Below are positions 27,444 to 37,118 of a DNA stretch of 64,000 nucleotides, in pieces (within the stretch, counting starts at the first letter, position 1; each line of letters starts with the position of its first letter). The notes below the pieces were generated by a model, which searched no databases, had not been told where the DNA came from, and saw only the letters and a list, made by a program, of their open reading frames with translations. This DNA comes from Thioploca ingrica (GTDB lineage Bacteria > Pseudomonadota > Gammaproteobacteria > Beggiatoales > Beggiatoaceae): the NCBI GenBank assembly GCA_000828835.1, contig AP014633.1, forward strand, positions 1,736,001 through 1,800,000, written 5' to 3'. A program made the translations under genes and the position numbers.

Positions 27444-28226
27444 TCATTGAGTAACCACCGCAATTTTTTCTCGAATATCAACTAAAGTACCTTCTTTCAC
27501 TTGATCAAATAACTCAATGACATCAAGATTGTTCATTCTAATGCAACCATGTGAAGCCGGTTGACCAATTTTATTTTCTTCAACCGTGCCATGGATATAA
27601 ATATAGCGTTGGTAGGAGTCAATACCAGCGCCTTGGTTTTTATTCGGTTCTAAACCTGTTAACCACATAATACGAGTCGTTACTAAATCGCCAGCACCGG
27701 CTTGATTAATTTCGGCAATTTTTCCCGTACTTTGGCGGGCTTTAAAAATCATACCGGAGGGTACATTGGCGCCAATTTTTTGCTCAATGCGGTGTAACCC
27801 CAGCGGGGTTTTATTACTACGTGCTTGATTTCCAATACCATATTTTGAAGTTGATACCGGATAAGATACGATAAAACTACTTTCCACTAGCTTATTTTCC
27901 AAAAGCTTACAACTTCGGTAAAGAGATAACTTTTGTGCAGAAATATCAACGATAATACAAGCTGATTCTAACATATTATCTTGAGTATCCGTTTTTGAAG
28001 GAGAAAGAACTCGTTGTTGGGGGTTTGATAATTCAGTTTTTTGCCAGGGTGGTGAGTGAGTCGGTGACGTTGTGATTGTAGTTTTAGGAGAATCTTGAAG
28101 CGGGGTATGTTCATTTGAGCAATTGACTATCTGAGTGAACAATAAAAATATCACTAAGAAATAACTTATCGGTTGTATCAGATAATGGTTAATACCGTTA
28201 TACGGTTGTTTGAAAAGGGGATACAT
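27444..28226 (-). CDS. L,D-transpeptidase (YkuD domain)
   Basis: 260 residues. An N-terminal hydrophobic segment (PISYFLVIFLLFTQIVNC) is a signal peptide or anchor; the Cys that ends it could be lipidated, but the residues before it are a poor lipobox. A ~50-residue Ser/Thr/Pro-rich linker leads into the YkuD catalytic domain from about residue 88 (CIIVDISAQKLSLYRSCKLL). The active site is intact: HGTVEENKIGQPASHGCIRM, with His near 214 and nucleophile Cys near 230. These enzymes make 3-3 peptidoglycan crosslinks or attach proteins to the wall. Convergent with the 81-residue gene. Confidence 0.92.
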   Translation of the reverse strand: MYPLFKQPYNGINHYLIQPISYFLVIFLLFTQIVNCSNEHTPLQDSPKTTITTSPTHSPPWQKTELSNPQQRVLSPSKTDTQDNMLESACIIVDISAQKLSLYRSCKLLENKLVESSFIVSYPVSTSKYGIGNQARSNKTPLGLHRIEQKIGANVPSGMIFKARQSTGKIAEINQAGAGDLVTTRIMWLTGLEPNKNQGAGIDSYQRYIYIHGTVEENKIGQPASHGCIRMNNLDVIELFDQVKEGTLVDIREKIAVVTQ

Positions 28227-28415
28227 GCGATTATTGTCCCTATCAAAGAATTTATATTTGTTAGAATAACATTTTAGTAAGCGAATAACCAGTTAAGGTG
28301 CGTGCTGCGTTGGCGGTATGCACACTAGGACAAAATGGTCTTGTTTCTCCTGGTAAAGTTAAACATCATACTGGTTTCTAATTTTATTTAAAAGGTTTGG
28401 CTAAAAAGAGAAAAC

Positions 28416-28469
28416 TTGCTGAACGAATAGAACGTGTTAAAATAGAATTTTTATATCTATAGAACGTTC
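28416..28469 (+). promoter_or_regulatory. Predicted promoter and TetR-type operator of the efflux operon
   Basis: A -35 TTGCTG (28416-28421) and -10 TAAAAT (28438-28443) are separated by 16 bases. GAACG half-sites occur at 28421 and 28430, and a perfect GAACGTTC palindrome lies at 28462-28469, ten bases before the regulator's ATG. This layout fits autorepression by the TetR protein, which is inference. Confidence 0.5.
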
Positions 28470-28478
28470 GTTTTACTT

Positions 28479-29093
28479 ATGGCAAAAGCTAAATTTTCTG
28501 CTTCTCATTCAGCGGTTGAAGCGATTTTAACAGCCGCTATTCCCCTATTTGCTCAAGCCGGCTTCAGTGGCGTTGCTATGCGTCAGGTGGCGCAAGCGGT
28601 TGGGATTAGTATTGCGACGCTTTATCACCATTTTCCAGATAAATCAACGCTTTATCTAAAAACGATTGAGGCCACTTTTGCTGATAAAGCAGAAGGAATG
28701 GCTGCCGTGTTGGCGGAAACCGGTACACCAGAACAACGCTTGCAAAAGTTTGTGCTCCGTTTTACTGAGATGATGAGCCAAGATAGTTACTTTCGGCGAT
28801 TGTTACAGCGTGAATTACTGGATGGCGATGAAACTCGTTTGCGTTTATTGGCCAGTCAAGTATTTAAAGCGCAATTTTTAAATATCGCTAAATTGGCTCA
28901 AGAACTGGCCCCCGGTTGCGATCCGCACCTGATGGCCATTTCAATTGCCGGCTTGGTCTTGTTCCATTTGGAGATGACTCCGTTACGCCAATTTCTACCC
29001 GGCGGATGTCCTGAACATAACCAACCCGATATCATCGCACGCCATGTGACAGCCTTGTTGTTAGGAGGAGTACCATGTTGTGGAAACAAATAA
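28479..29093 (+). CDS. TetR/AcrR family transcriptional regulator
   Basis: 204 residues. The N-terminal helix-turn-helix (about residues 10-57) is typical: FAQAGFSGVAMRQVAQAVGI, then ISIATLYHHFPDKSTLYLKT. The C-terminal all-helical part would bind an inducer and dimerise. It heads a three-gene unit: the MFP gene starts inside its last 19 bases and the RND gene overlaps the MFP gene, so it should be the local repressor of that pump, lifted by a pump substrate. No ribosome-binding site is visible, since the message may begin close to the ATG. Confidence 0.93.
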   Translation: MAKAKFSASHSAVEAILTAAIPLFAQAGFSGVAMRQVAQAVGISIATLYHHFPDKSTLYLKTIEATFADKAEGMAAVLAETGTPEQRLQKFVLRFTEMMSQDSYFRRLLQRELLDGDETRLRLLASQVFKAQFLNIAKLAQELAPGCDPHLMAISIAGLVLFHLEMTPLRQFLPGGCPEHNQPDIIARHVTALLLGGVPCCGNK

Positions 29094-30100
29094 GCTGTTG
29101 TTTTTGGTTAATCCTCAATACGGGTCAAGCCGCTACGATTGAAACGATCATGGCAGAGATCAGACCGGTGCCACGTTTTTACGAAGCACCGGGTCGTACT
29201 ATCGCCACTCAACAAATGCAACTGCGGGCGACAGTGAATAGTTTTATCCGTGAATTGGCCGTGCGGGAAGGAGATATCGTTCCAAAAGGGACTTTGTTGC
29301 TGGCATTAGATGACCGTAACAATATGAAAAATAGAGAAGAAGCGCAAGCGCTTATCGCCGCTGCGCAGGCAACCTTGGCCGATGCCACTCAAGATGTCCA
29401 AAATTTTGCGCGTCTGCTAACCAAGAATGCCACTTCCGCAGAACGTCTCCGTAAAGCGCAGTTACAACAGGAGCAAACCCGTGCTGCTCTCATCCAAGCC
29501 CAGGCGCGGTTGGCTGTGCTCAATCATGAACGAGAGTACTTGCAATTAACCAGTCCCTTCAAAGCACGAGTAGTTGAACGTCTGGTAACGCTAGGAGATT
29601 TAGTGACCGTGGGAACGCCATTGCTACGGCTGGAAGCTTTAGATTCTATTGAATTCAGTGCAGAATTACCGGCAATTTGGATTGAATCCATTCAAGTTGG
29701 ACAGCCAGTACTGATTGTGTTGTCAGGGGTTTCCGCTCCATTTATCGGTCAAGTGACGATCATTGTCAAGGCCGTTAATCCTGTTACTCAAACGTGTACC
29801 GTAAAACTTCGTCTAGGCGACGCCACCGATGTTCTAACGGGTGTCACCGGTCAAGCTCATTTTATCATTGCGAAAGAATCGTTGTTATTAATCCCGGAAA
29901 GCACGATGGTAGAACGGGCCGGCATCATCGGGGTATTTCGGCTCGAATCTCAACAGGTAGCGCGTTTTGCCGCTATTCGTATTGGCAGATCGTGGCAAAC
30001 CTATCGCAGTGTGATAGCGGGTTTGCGTGCGGGAGATAAACTAATCAATAAGCCGTCTGCCGAATTACGGGATGGAGAGCGAGTTGGAAACCAGCCTTGA
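29075..30100 (+). CDS. RND efflux periplasmic adaptor (membrane fusion protein)
   Basis: 341 residues. A short signal sequence (QISCCFWLILNTGQA) precedes the MFP core: a lipoyl half-motif (LRATVNSFIRELAVREGDIV, then PKGTLLLALDD), an alpha-hairpin (about residues 80-140, AQAL..AAAQATLADATQDV), the second lipoyl half (FKARVVERLVTLGDLVTVGT) and beta-barrel/membrane-proximal domains. It links the RND pump to an outer-membrane TolC-like channel, which is not in the window. Start ATG 29075 with GGAGGAG just upstream, overlapping the regulator's stop. Confidence 0.93.
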   Translation: MLWKQISCCFWLILNTGQAATIETIMAEIRPVPRFYEAPGRTIATQQMQLRATVNSFIRELAVREGDIVPKGTLLLALDDRNNMKNREEAQALIAAAQATLADATQDVQNFARLLTKNATSAERLRKAQLQQEQTRAALIQAQARLAVLNHEREYLQLTSPFKARVVERLVTLGDLVTVGTPLLRLEALDSIEFSAELPAIWIESIQVGQPVLIVLSGVSAPFIGQVTIIVKAVNPVTQTCTVKLRLGDATDVLTGVTGQAHFIIAKESLLLIPESTMVERAGIIGVFRLESQQVARFAAIRIGRSWQTYRSVIAGLRAGDKLINKPSAELRDGERVGNQP

Positions 30101-33100
30101 TACTCGCTTTAATCTCGCTGCTTGGTTAACCCGTCAATTTATTGAATCCCGTCTGACTGTTTTATTGCTGATTGCAGTGCTGTTATTGGGGGGGTTAGGT
30201 TTATTATTGACGCCCCGTGAAGAGAATCCTCAGATTGTCGTTCCGGTGGCTGAAATCAGTGTACCTTTTCCCAATGCGCTACCGAGCGAAGTTGAACAAT
30301 TGTTACTCACTCCCCTGGAAAGCCGGTTGATTGCGATAGCGGGTGTGAAACATGTGTATGGTACCGCTTCAGAAGGGCTAGCCAAGGTGCAAGTGGAATT
30401 TGAAGTCGGTGAAAATAAAACCGACGCTTTTGTTCGCCTGTATGATCAAATGTTGCGTTACCGTTCGGTACTGCCTCCAGGGACTGGCGAACCGCAGATT
30501 CAGATGATTGATGTGGATGACGTACCTATTTTTGTCGTCACCTTGGCCGCCGATGAATATCACCGCCAGGAATTGACTCGGATAGCGGAACGGCTGGGAG
30601 AAAAGTTACTCAGTGTGCCAGGGGTGGGTCAAATTAATCAGGTAGGCACTTGGCCGAAAGCCGTGCGTGTCATTATTAAACCCGGCCAGTTACAAGCATT
30701 GGGTTTATCGCTTAATGATGTAGAACAAGCCATTCAGGCAACGCATATCAATGGTTTGATAGATACCCGCATTCGGCAAGATCGAGTGGTCACTTTATAT
30801 TTAGATAATCAGCTTACTCATCTCGATGACTTGAAAAATAGCGTGGTGAGCGCAACGCAGGGAAAAATATTACGTTTAGGTGAAATCGCTGATATTACCG
30901 ACCAACCTTCACTCATACAAAATACTTATTCTCGTTTTAGTTTTGGTCGTGCTGACGCCCGTTTTGAGATTTTCCAAGGCAAACAGATGACCGCCATCCA
31001 TTTAGCGGTTGCTAAGCGTCCAGGAGTCAATGCGGTATCACTTACCCGAGCTTTACGTGAACGAATCAACCTCATGCAAGACACTTGGTTGCCTAAAACC
31101 ATCCAGGTGGTGATTACCCGGGATGATGGAATTAAAGCGAATAACACGGTTAATACCTTAATCATTCATCTGACGATTGCGATTGGTGCGGTTAGCGTTA
31201 TCTTGTCGATTTTTTTGGGATTACGTGCGGCATTGATAGTGATGTTAGCGATTCCATTAGTATTTGCGGTAGTCATGGGAATGGATTGGCTTTATGGACC
31301 GACTTTGAATCGAATTACCCTGTATGCTTTGATTTTAGCCTTGGGCATGTTGGTAGATGATGCCATTGTGGTGATTGAAAATATTCATCGGCATTATCAG
31401 GCATTACCGCCAGGTGCTCAAAAAAATTCAAAGAGTTATCACGCTATTCTGGCCACCGGAGAAATCGGCAACCCAACCACCTTGGCCACCTTAGCTGTGG
31501 TGATCGTCTTCCTGTCTTTACTCATGGTCACGGGCATGTTGGGACAATATTTCTATCCCATGGCGTTTAATGTTCCGGTGGCCATGTTAGCTTCTCTGCT
31601 GATTGCTTATACCGTCACTCCTTGGGCAGCGCGACGTTTTTTGGTCTCACCCCACTCAGATCAACCGATTAAGATCCAGCAATATTATCGGTTATTATTG
31701 AATACGTTATTGCATCACCGTTTGTGGCGATGGCTGTTTTTCCTGTTGACATTAATGATATTCGGTTTGTCTTTATTGCAACCGGCTTGGCAATTCATTC
31801 GACCCCAGGGAGTGAGTGGCGAAGTATCTTACTGGGGCATTCCCCTGGCGTTTCTGCCCAAAGATGATAAAAACACGTTTTTAATTACTTTTCATCTGCC
31901 TGACAATACGCCGCTGGAAAACACCGATCGAGTGGTACGAGAAATTGAAACGGTCTTGTCAAATAATCCTTATGTAACTCATTATCAAAGTTTTATTGGT
32001 ATTCCGGCTGTGATTGATTTTAATGGTCAGTTACGAGGAAGTGGCGCCAATGTCGGTTCGCAATTTGCTGAAATAAGAGTGAATTTGATAGATAAACACG
32101 AACGAAATATCACCTCGATTGACATCGTAAAACAATTTCGGCGCGTCATCACGCCCATTCTACAAAATTATCCGCAGGCTTCCATCCAATTGGTAGAAGA
32201 TCCGCCCGGCCCCCCAGTGAGAGCCACATTATTAGCCGAAATTTATGGAACTGACCAACCGACCTTAGAAGCATTGGCAAAAACAGTGAGCATTGCTTTT
32301 CGCCAGACGTGGGATATGGCTGAAGTGTGGGCCAGTATACCAACCGACATCACCGAATATCGGTTGCGGGTTCAACCAGATAAAGCCGCTATGGCGGGCG
32401 TTTCGGTGCGGGAGGTAGGACAGACCTTAAAAGATTTTGTGGCGGGTAAACTGCTAGGTTATCTGCATGTTAAGGATGAACGCCATACGGTTCCTATTTA
32501 TTTGCAGGTGCCGGAGAGTGAACCGATTGAACCGGAATGGTTAGCGAGTGCTTTCATCATGTCACCGGATAAACAAGCTATTCCCTTGTCCAGTCTGGTA
32601 CAGGTTTCATTAGAGCAACGTCCCCATCCTCTCTTTCACCAAGACGGTGAACTCGTGGTCTATGTGGGAGGAGAATTGAATGCCAGTGCCCCCGTTTATG
32701 CCATATTGAGTTTAGATGCCAGATTAGATGGAATGCCAGTATCCGACCATGAAAACCTGCACACGACCAATTTAGGCTTGCAACCGGTAGCACCGAATAG
32801 TTTAAGAGGTTATCGTTTACATTGGGCGGGTGAATTACGTTTGACCTTAGACGCCTTTCGAGATATGGGATTGGCACTGGGTTTAGCGTTAATCTCTATT
32901 TATTTATTACTGGTGGGTTATTACCGGTCTTTTTTACTGCCAATTTTGGTGATGGTCTCGGTGCCGTTAAGCTTACCAGGCGTTTTCATGGGACATTGGT
33001 TACTTAACCAAACCTTTTCGGCTGCTTCTATGGTCGGTGTTATTGCCTTAGCCGGGATTGTGGTGAGAAATGCTTTACTGCTGATTGATTTTAACAAAGA

Positions 33101-33323
33101 ACTGAGACAAAAAGGTTTTTCCGTGCAAGCCGCAGCCAGTGAATCGGGTGCTCTACGATTACGCCCCATTCTCTTAACCACCTTAGCGATTGTCTTAGGC
33201 ACCGTTATCATGATTCCTGACCCGGTATTTGGTGGATTGGCAATTAGTCTGATTTTTGGGGCGGTCAGTTCTGCTTTGTTTACGGTGTTAGTGGTACCGC
33301 TTTTGAGTGTAAGTTATGTTTAA
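30072..33323 (+). CDS. RND family efflux transporter, AcrB-type permease
   Basis: 1083 residues with the twelve-helix RND layout: helix 1 (LTVLLLIAVLLLGGLGLLL), a large periplasmic loop, helices 2-6 with the proton-relay Asp pair in LGMLVDDAIVVIENIH, a second periplasmic loop and helices 7-12 ending shortly after TVLVVPLLSVSYV. It exports hydrophobic toxicants or organic compounds by proton antiport. The shape is the hydrophobe/amphiphile type rather than the CzcA metal type, although the latter's metal motifs were only checked by eye. The start at 30072 overlaps the adaptor gene by 29 bases, indicating translational coupling. Confidence 0.95.
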   Translation: MESELETSLDTRFNLAAWLTRQFIESRLTVLLLIAVLLLGGLGLLLTPREENPQIVVPVAEISVPFPNALPSEVEQLLLTPLESRLIAIAGVKHVYGTASEGLAKVQVEFEVGENKTDAFVRLYDQMLRYRSVLPPGTGEPQIQMIDVDDVPIFVVTLAADEYHRQELTRIAERLGEKLLSVPGVGQINQVGTWPKAVRVIIKPGQLQALGLSLNDVEQAIQATHINGLIDTRIRQDRVVTLYLDNQLTHLDDLKNSVVSATQGKILRLGEIADITDQPSLIQNTYSRFSFGRADARFEIFQGKQMTAIHLAVAKRPGVNAVSLTRALRERINLMQDTWLPKTIQVVITRDDGIKANNTVNTLIIHLTIAIGAVSVILSIFLGLRAALIVMLAIPLVFAVVMGMDWLYGPTLNRITLYALILALGMLVDDAIVVIENIHRHYQALPPGAQKNSKSYHAILATGEIGNPTTLATLAVVIVFLSLLMVTGMLGQYFYPMAFNVPVAMLASLLIAYTVTPWAARRFLVSPHSDQPIKIQQYYRLLLNTLLHHRLWRWLFFLLTLMIFGLSLLQPAWQFIRPQGVSGEVSYWGIPLAFLPKDDKNTFLITFHLPDNTPLENTDRVVREIETVLSNNPYVTHYQSFIGIPAVIDFNGQLRGSGANVGSQFAEIRVNLIDKHERNITSIDIVKQFRRVITPILQNYPQASIQLVEDPPGPPVRATLLAEIYGTDQPTLEALAKTVSIAFRQTWDMAEVWASIPTDITEYRLRVQPDKAAMAGVSVREVGQTLKDFVAGKLLGYLHVKDERHTVPIYLQVPESEPIEPEWLASAFIMSPDKQAIPLSSLVQVSLEQRPHPLFHQDGELVVYVGGELNASAPVYAILSLDARLDGMPVSDHENLHTTNLGLQPVAPNSLRGYRLHWAGELRLTLDAFRDMGLALGLALISIYLLLVGYYRSFLLPILVMVSVPLSLPGVFMGHWLLNQTFSAASMVGVIALAGIVVRNALLLIDFNKELRQKGFSVQAAASESGALRLRPILLTTLAIVLGTVIMIPDPVFGGLAISLIFGAVSSALFTVLVVPLLSVSYV

Positions 33324-33539
33324 TTCACTTTAAATAAGCAGATAAGGTATCGGCAAAGGATGGCTGACCTACCCTAGCTGGGTTCTAATTCCGCGCTTGC
33401 CCATCGAGTGAGTAAAGCGTAAGATACCTTAGTAAAAAGCATCCTTCCTTTAAAAGCATAAAAATTGGTGTGTTACGGCGCAAAAAGACATACTTAATGC
33501 ACCCTACAATTCATATCAGTAGTTCGACTAGGAGACTCT

Positions 33540-33908
33540 ATGGGAATTTTTCTTGGAATAGGAGGCCTCGCAGGGTGTGTGATAGGGCTGATAATTACCG
33601 TGATATTGAGCCGTATTGGCCTGTATATTACGACCGAGATGGCGAAGAAGCAAGATTGGGTCTGGTGGTACTTTACTGTGGTATTTGTGGTCACTCTACC
33701 CACGCTTGTCTTCGTGGGAAACGACATTATTTCATATAGTTACGTAGCAAAACCTGGCCAAGATTATGACATCGCTATGAAAATTTTCTTTCTGAAGGGA
33801 CTTGGCCTCTGCGCTTGTCCAGGACTTGCGGCATTTTTCGCCGCGTTTCTCACCGCGTTTATAGCGTTGTTATTACCAAAAAAATCTATTAACAACCAGC
33901 AATCGTAG
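33540..33908 (+). CDS. Small three-helix membrane protein, unknown function
   Basis: 122 residues with three hydrophobic helices (about 3-27, 40-60, 88-112) and little else. It has a good ribosome-binding site (AGGAGACTCT before ATG 33540). The third helix carries a Cys pair (GLGLCACPGLAAFFAAF). It lies 118 bases before the helicase gene on the same strand; whether the two are functionally linked is unknown. The gap after the RND gene (33324-33539) shows nothing I can name. Confidence 0.6.
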   Translation: MGIFLGIGGLAGCVIGLIITVILSRIGLYITTEMAKKQDWVWWYFTVVFVVTLPTLVFVGNDIISYSYVAKPGQDYDIAMKIFFLKGLGLCACPGLAAFFAAFLTAFIALLLPKKSINNQQS

Positions 33909-34026
33909 CGAAATCCAGGGAAATAATCACTTTTCTTCCTCTTTTGAATTTCACTCTTCGTTTTATCTAAACTACACTTACTAGAAGGCTTGGTTAGCCA
34001 AGTAGAAGGATTCTTACTCTTGGTTA

Positions 34027-36939
34027 TTGGCTAAATTATGTGCTGAAGTTACTGCAACTTATAAAAACAGTGCTATGCGAACTGTTTTGCAAGATTTTTT
34101 AGCAAGTTTAGATAAATGGGGTAAAATAGCACTAGAACGTTATATTCGCATTAATTATGACGAGAAAAGGGTATTAATTTGGCCTTCACAAAGAAGAGGT
34201 ATTGAGCGTTTAGTTCAAGGAAATTCATTCGCACTTTGTACGCCGACTGGCTCCGGTAAAACGACAGTAGCCAAACTTGCTATAATCCAAAGTCTTTTTA
34301 ATCAAGCCAATCCTAATTTTGATGAAAAAATTGCACCACTGGCAATATATCTCGTTTCAAGTCGAGCCTTAGCCGTCGAAGTTGAGATAAAATTCAATCG
34401 GGTTTTTCGACGTATTCACAAGCCAAATGTTCAGGTAACGGGTTTATATGGAGGAACCGACTGGGGTCCAACCGATGCTTGGTTAACTACTGAAGAACCC
34501 ACTGTTCTTATTTGCACTTATGAGAAAGCAGAAGCATTGATAAGGTTTCTAGGTGTACCTTTTCTATACCGAGTCTCACTAATTATCGTTGATGAAGCGC
34601 ATTCTGTCCAATTTAATGGTCAATCGGACCAATTACAACAATCTGAAAGTCGGTCTTTACGTCTTGAATCATTGATTAATCGTTTATTAACTCACCTTGA
34701 GCGAAAAAGTCGAGTCATCGCGTTATCAGCGGTTGCGGCAGGAGCAGAAGATACCATTGCCCAATGGATAACAGGTCATCCTGAAGTTCAGGTAACTCAG
34801 ATTCATTATCGTAGTACCCGTCAATTGGTCGGTCGTCTTGAATGTTTACCCCATCGGGAGTTTCAAATTTATTATGATTTGCTCGACAATGCCAGTTTAC
34901 AGTTTGAAGACAGTGATCATAAAGGTTCCCCTTTTGTTCCAAAACCATTTCCTGCCTGTCCGCCGGCTCCAAATTTAGAAGAGGATGGCATAGAAAAACA
35001 ACTTCGTCCCTATCTTTTTTGGGCTGCTATGCACCTTGCCGCACCTGATGATCAAGGGCAACAACGAGCGGTTCTTATCTCTGTGACTCAAGGAATTTGG
35101 GGTTATGCTAAAGATCTGCTCCAATTAATAGAAGAAACCTGGAATAATATTGAGGAACCCACTCTTTTCAAGGAATTGAGTAATAAAGAGAACATTGAGA
35201 AACCCACTTTTTTCAAAGAACCAACTGATAAAAATAAGTTGAATCTCTGGAGAAAATGTTTGCAAGCCTGTAAAGATTATTACAGTGAGAGATCACGCGA
35301 ATATAGATTATTACAAAAAGGAATCGTAGTTCATCATGGAAAAATGCCGGGTTTAATGGCAAGACTATTAATTGAAGTCATTCAAGAAAGAATTGTACAC
35401 TTAGTTTTGGCCACCTCAACCTTATCAGAAGGAGTCAATCTACCGTTTGAAACAGTCCTGATTCCAACTTTAAGACGAGGTCAAAAAAATATTAGCGTTC
35501 AAGAATTTAACAATTTGATTGGTAGAACTGGGCGGCCAGGATTTGGTACAGAAGGTCGAGGGTTGGTGTTGTTACATCCTCAATCTTCAGAATGGAATAT
35601 TAATAATAGCCGTGATTTATACTTTAAATTTATTAAGGAGTTGAAAGAACGAAAAGCAATAACTGATGATACAAATGCTAAAAGTCCGCTAGCAGAACTG
35701 TTGATTTTAATAAAAGAAAAATGGCAAGAATTAACAAAATCAACAGATGAAAACGAATTTATGATGTGGTTAGAAACAACCGCCCCCCTCACTTTAGAAG
35801 AACAAGAAATCTCTCCAGCAGTTGAATCTCTTGATACTTTGGATAGTATTTTACTCTCTAATCTTGTCGAGATTGAACAAATAAGCAACTCAATATTAAC
35901 TTCTGATGAATTAGAAGATGCTTTACGCAGAGTTTGGCAAAAAAGCTATGCGTATTATGCAACGCAGCAAGAAATAAAATGGGAGAATATTTTTATCCGG
36001 CGAGGGAAATCACTCAACACGAACATTTATCCAAATTTTACAGAACGTAAACGACTTTATCACACCAACTTACCGCCACGCGCCGGCAAACAACTTTTAA
36101 ATAAATATCAAGATATTGTCAACTTATTAAAGCAAGGTGAGGAATATGCTCTCTATGATGATGATAAAAAATTTGAGTATATTTCCACTGTAGTGAATTC
36201 TATAAAAGAGTTACCTAAATTTAATTTTAGTAAAGAAGAAATAGGTAAATCATCATGGAAGCAAATATTACGTTGGTGGCTCAATCCATCCAAGTCAAAG
36301 TGGCCTTCTGAAACAAAAGTTTCTGACTGGCATCAATACATTTCTCAAAATTTAATTTACCGATTTAACTGGGGATTAGGAAGTGTTATTGCATTAGCAA
36401 TGGATGACGCACACAAGGATATAATTATACCTTTATCTTTTTCTCTCGATGATTGGCCACAAACCGGATTGCCTTGGATCGTTTTTTGGTTAAAGGAACT
36501 GATTACCTGGGGTACGCTTGAACCAGTGGCGGCTTATTTATTGGCGAAAGGGATAAAATTTACTCGCGCTGATGCACAAACTGCTGCACAGGAATATTAT
36601 AAGCAGGTGCAAGCCCAACCGCCTAATGAACAATTAGATGCAAGAACAATACGAAACTGGACAATAGATTTTTATAAAGATAAAAAAATAGCTAATGACT
36701 TTAAAAAGTTATCTAAAGATATAAAAGTTGAATTATTGAGAGATTTTAGTAAAACAACTAAACAGTTTTTTAGGGTTATTCCTATTGAAAAGGATAATAA
36801 AGTTTGTTGGCTTGATCCTGGTGGTTTTCCTTTAGCAATTTGTGATAAAACTAACGGTTGGGATAGTAATTATTTAAATATATTTGATTTTAAACTAGAT
36901 CCTATTAAGAAATTAGTACTAACAGAAAGTTATATTTAG
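34027..36939 (+). CDS. Superfamily 2 DEAD/DEAH helicase, Ski2-like (possible defence helicase)
   Basis: 970 residues. SF2 motifs in order: Q-like region before FALCTPTGSGKTTVAKLAI (Walker A, near residue 77), LIIVDEAHSVQF (DEAH), ALSAVAAG (motif III), VLATSTLSEGVNLPFETVLI (motif V) and NNLIGRTGRPGFGTEGRG (motif VI). About 450 further residues have no recognised domain. The spacing and motif V/VI text are Ski2/Hel308-like, as in helicases of phage-defence loci such as HamB of Hachiman; no DUF1837 partner is seen. The start is doubtful: TTG 34027 is the first usable codon after an in-frame TAG at 34003, ATG 34075 is the next, and there is no ribosome-binding site at either, so the 5' end may be lost. 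Confidence 0.85.
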   Translation: MAKLCAEVTATYKNSAMRTVLQDFLASLDKWGKIALERYIRINYDEKRVLIWPSQRRGIERLVQGNSFALCTPTGSGKTTVAKLAIIQSLFNQANPNFDEKIAPLAIYLVSSRALAVEVEIKFNRVFRRIHKPNVQVTGLYGGTDWGPTDAWLTTEEPTVLICTYEKAEALIRFLGVPFLYRVSLIIVDEAHSVQFNGQSDQLQQSESRSLRLESLINRLLTHLERKSRVIALSAVAAGAEDTIAQWITGHPEVQVTQIHYRSTRQLVGRLECLPHREFQIYYDLLDNASLQFEDSDHKGSPFVPKPFPACPPAPNLEEDGIEKQLRPYLFWAAMHLAAPDDQGQQRAVLISVTQGIWGYAKDLLQLIEETWNNIEEPTLFKELSNKENIEKPTFFKEPTDKNKLNLWRKCLQACKDYYSERSREYRLLQKGIVVHHGKMPGLMARLLIEVIQERIVHLVLATSTLSEGVNLPFETVLIPTLRRGQKNISVQEFNNLIGRTGRPGFGTEGRGLVLLHPQSSEWNINNSRDLYFKFIKELKERKAITDDTNAKSPLAELLILIKEKWQELTKSTDENEFMMWLETTAPLTLEEQEISPAVESLDTLDSILLSNLVEIEQISNSILTSDELEDALRRVWQKSYAYYATQQEIKWENIFIRRGKSLNTNIYPNFTERKRLYHTNLPPRAGKQLLNKYQDIVNLLKQGEEYALYDDDKKFEYISTVVNSIKELPKFNFSKEEIGKSSWKQILRWWLNPSKSKWPSETKVSDWHQYISQNLIYRFNWGLGSVIALAMDDAHKDIIIPLSFSLDDWPQTGLPWIVFWLKELITWGTLEPVAAYLLAKGIKFTRADAQTAAQEYYKQVQAQPPNEQLDARTIRNWTIDFYKDKKIANDFKKLSKDIKVELLRDFSKTTKQFFRVIPIEKDNKVCWLDPGGFPLAICDKTNGWDSNYLNIFDFKLDPIKKLVLTESYI

Positions 36940-36956
36940 TGTGGCAACTCTTGCCG

Positions 36957-37118
36957 CTATCCTAGCAAGTGTGGCTTGGATGAGAGGCGTAGCGCATTGG
37001 CAAAATCCATACCTTGACGGTAAAATTTTAAGGCTTGAGCAATGGCTTGTTTTTGCTCTAACATGATATTTGCCAATCCCAACATCTGCAATAAACCGCG
37101 CAAAATATCATCAGTCAG
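36957..37118 (-). pseudogene. Remnant of a PIN-domain (VapC-like) toxin gene
   Basis: Reading the minus strand from 37118 to a TAG at 36957-36959 gives about 53 codons: LTDDILRGLLQMLGLANIML, EQKQAIAQALKFYRQGMDFA, NALRLSSKP. This matches the C-terminal half of PIN-domain toxins ('LLGLPNV...A..AL..Y..GMDFADALHLASS'), including the Asp before FANAL. The N-terminal half with the first catalytic Asp is missing; in its place lie palindromic repeats (37119-37202). The expected 'FATFD' end is also gone. The gene is therefore decayed. Confidence 0.6.
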
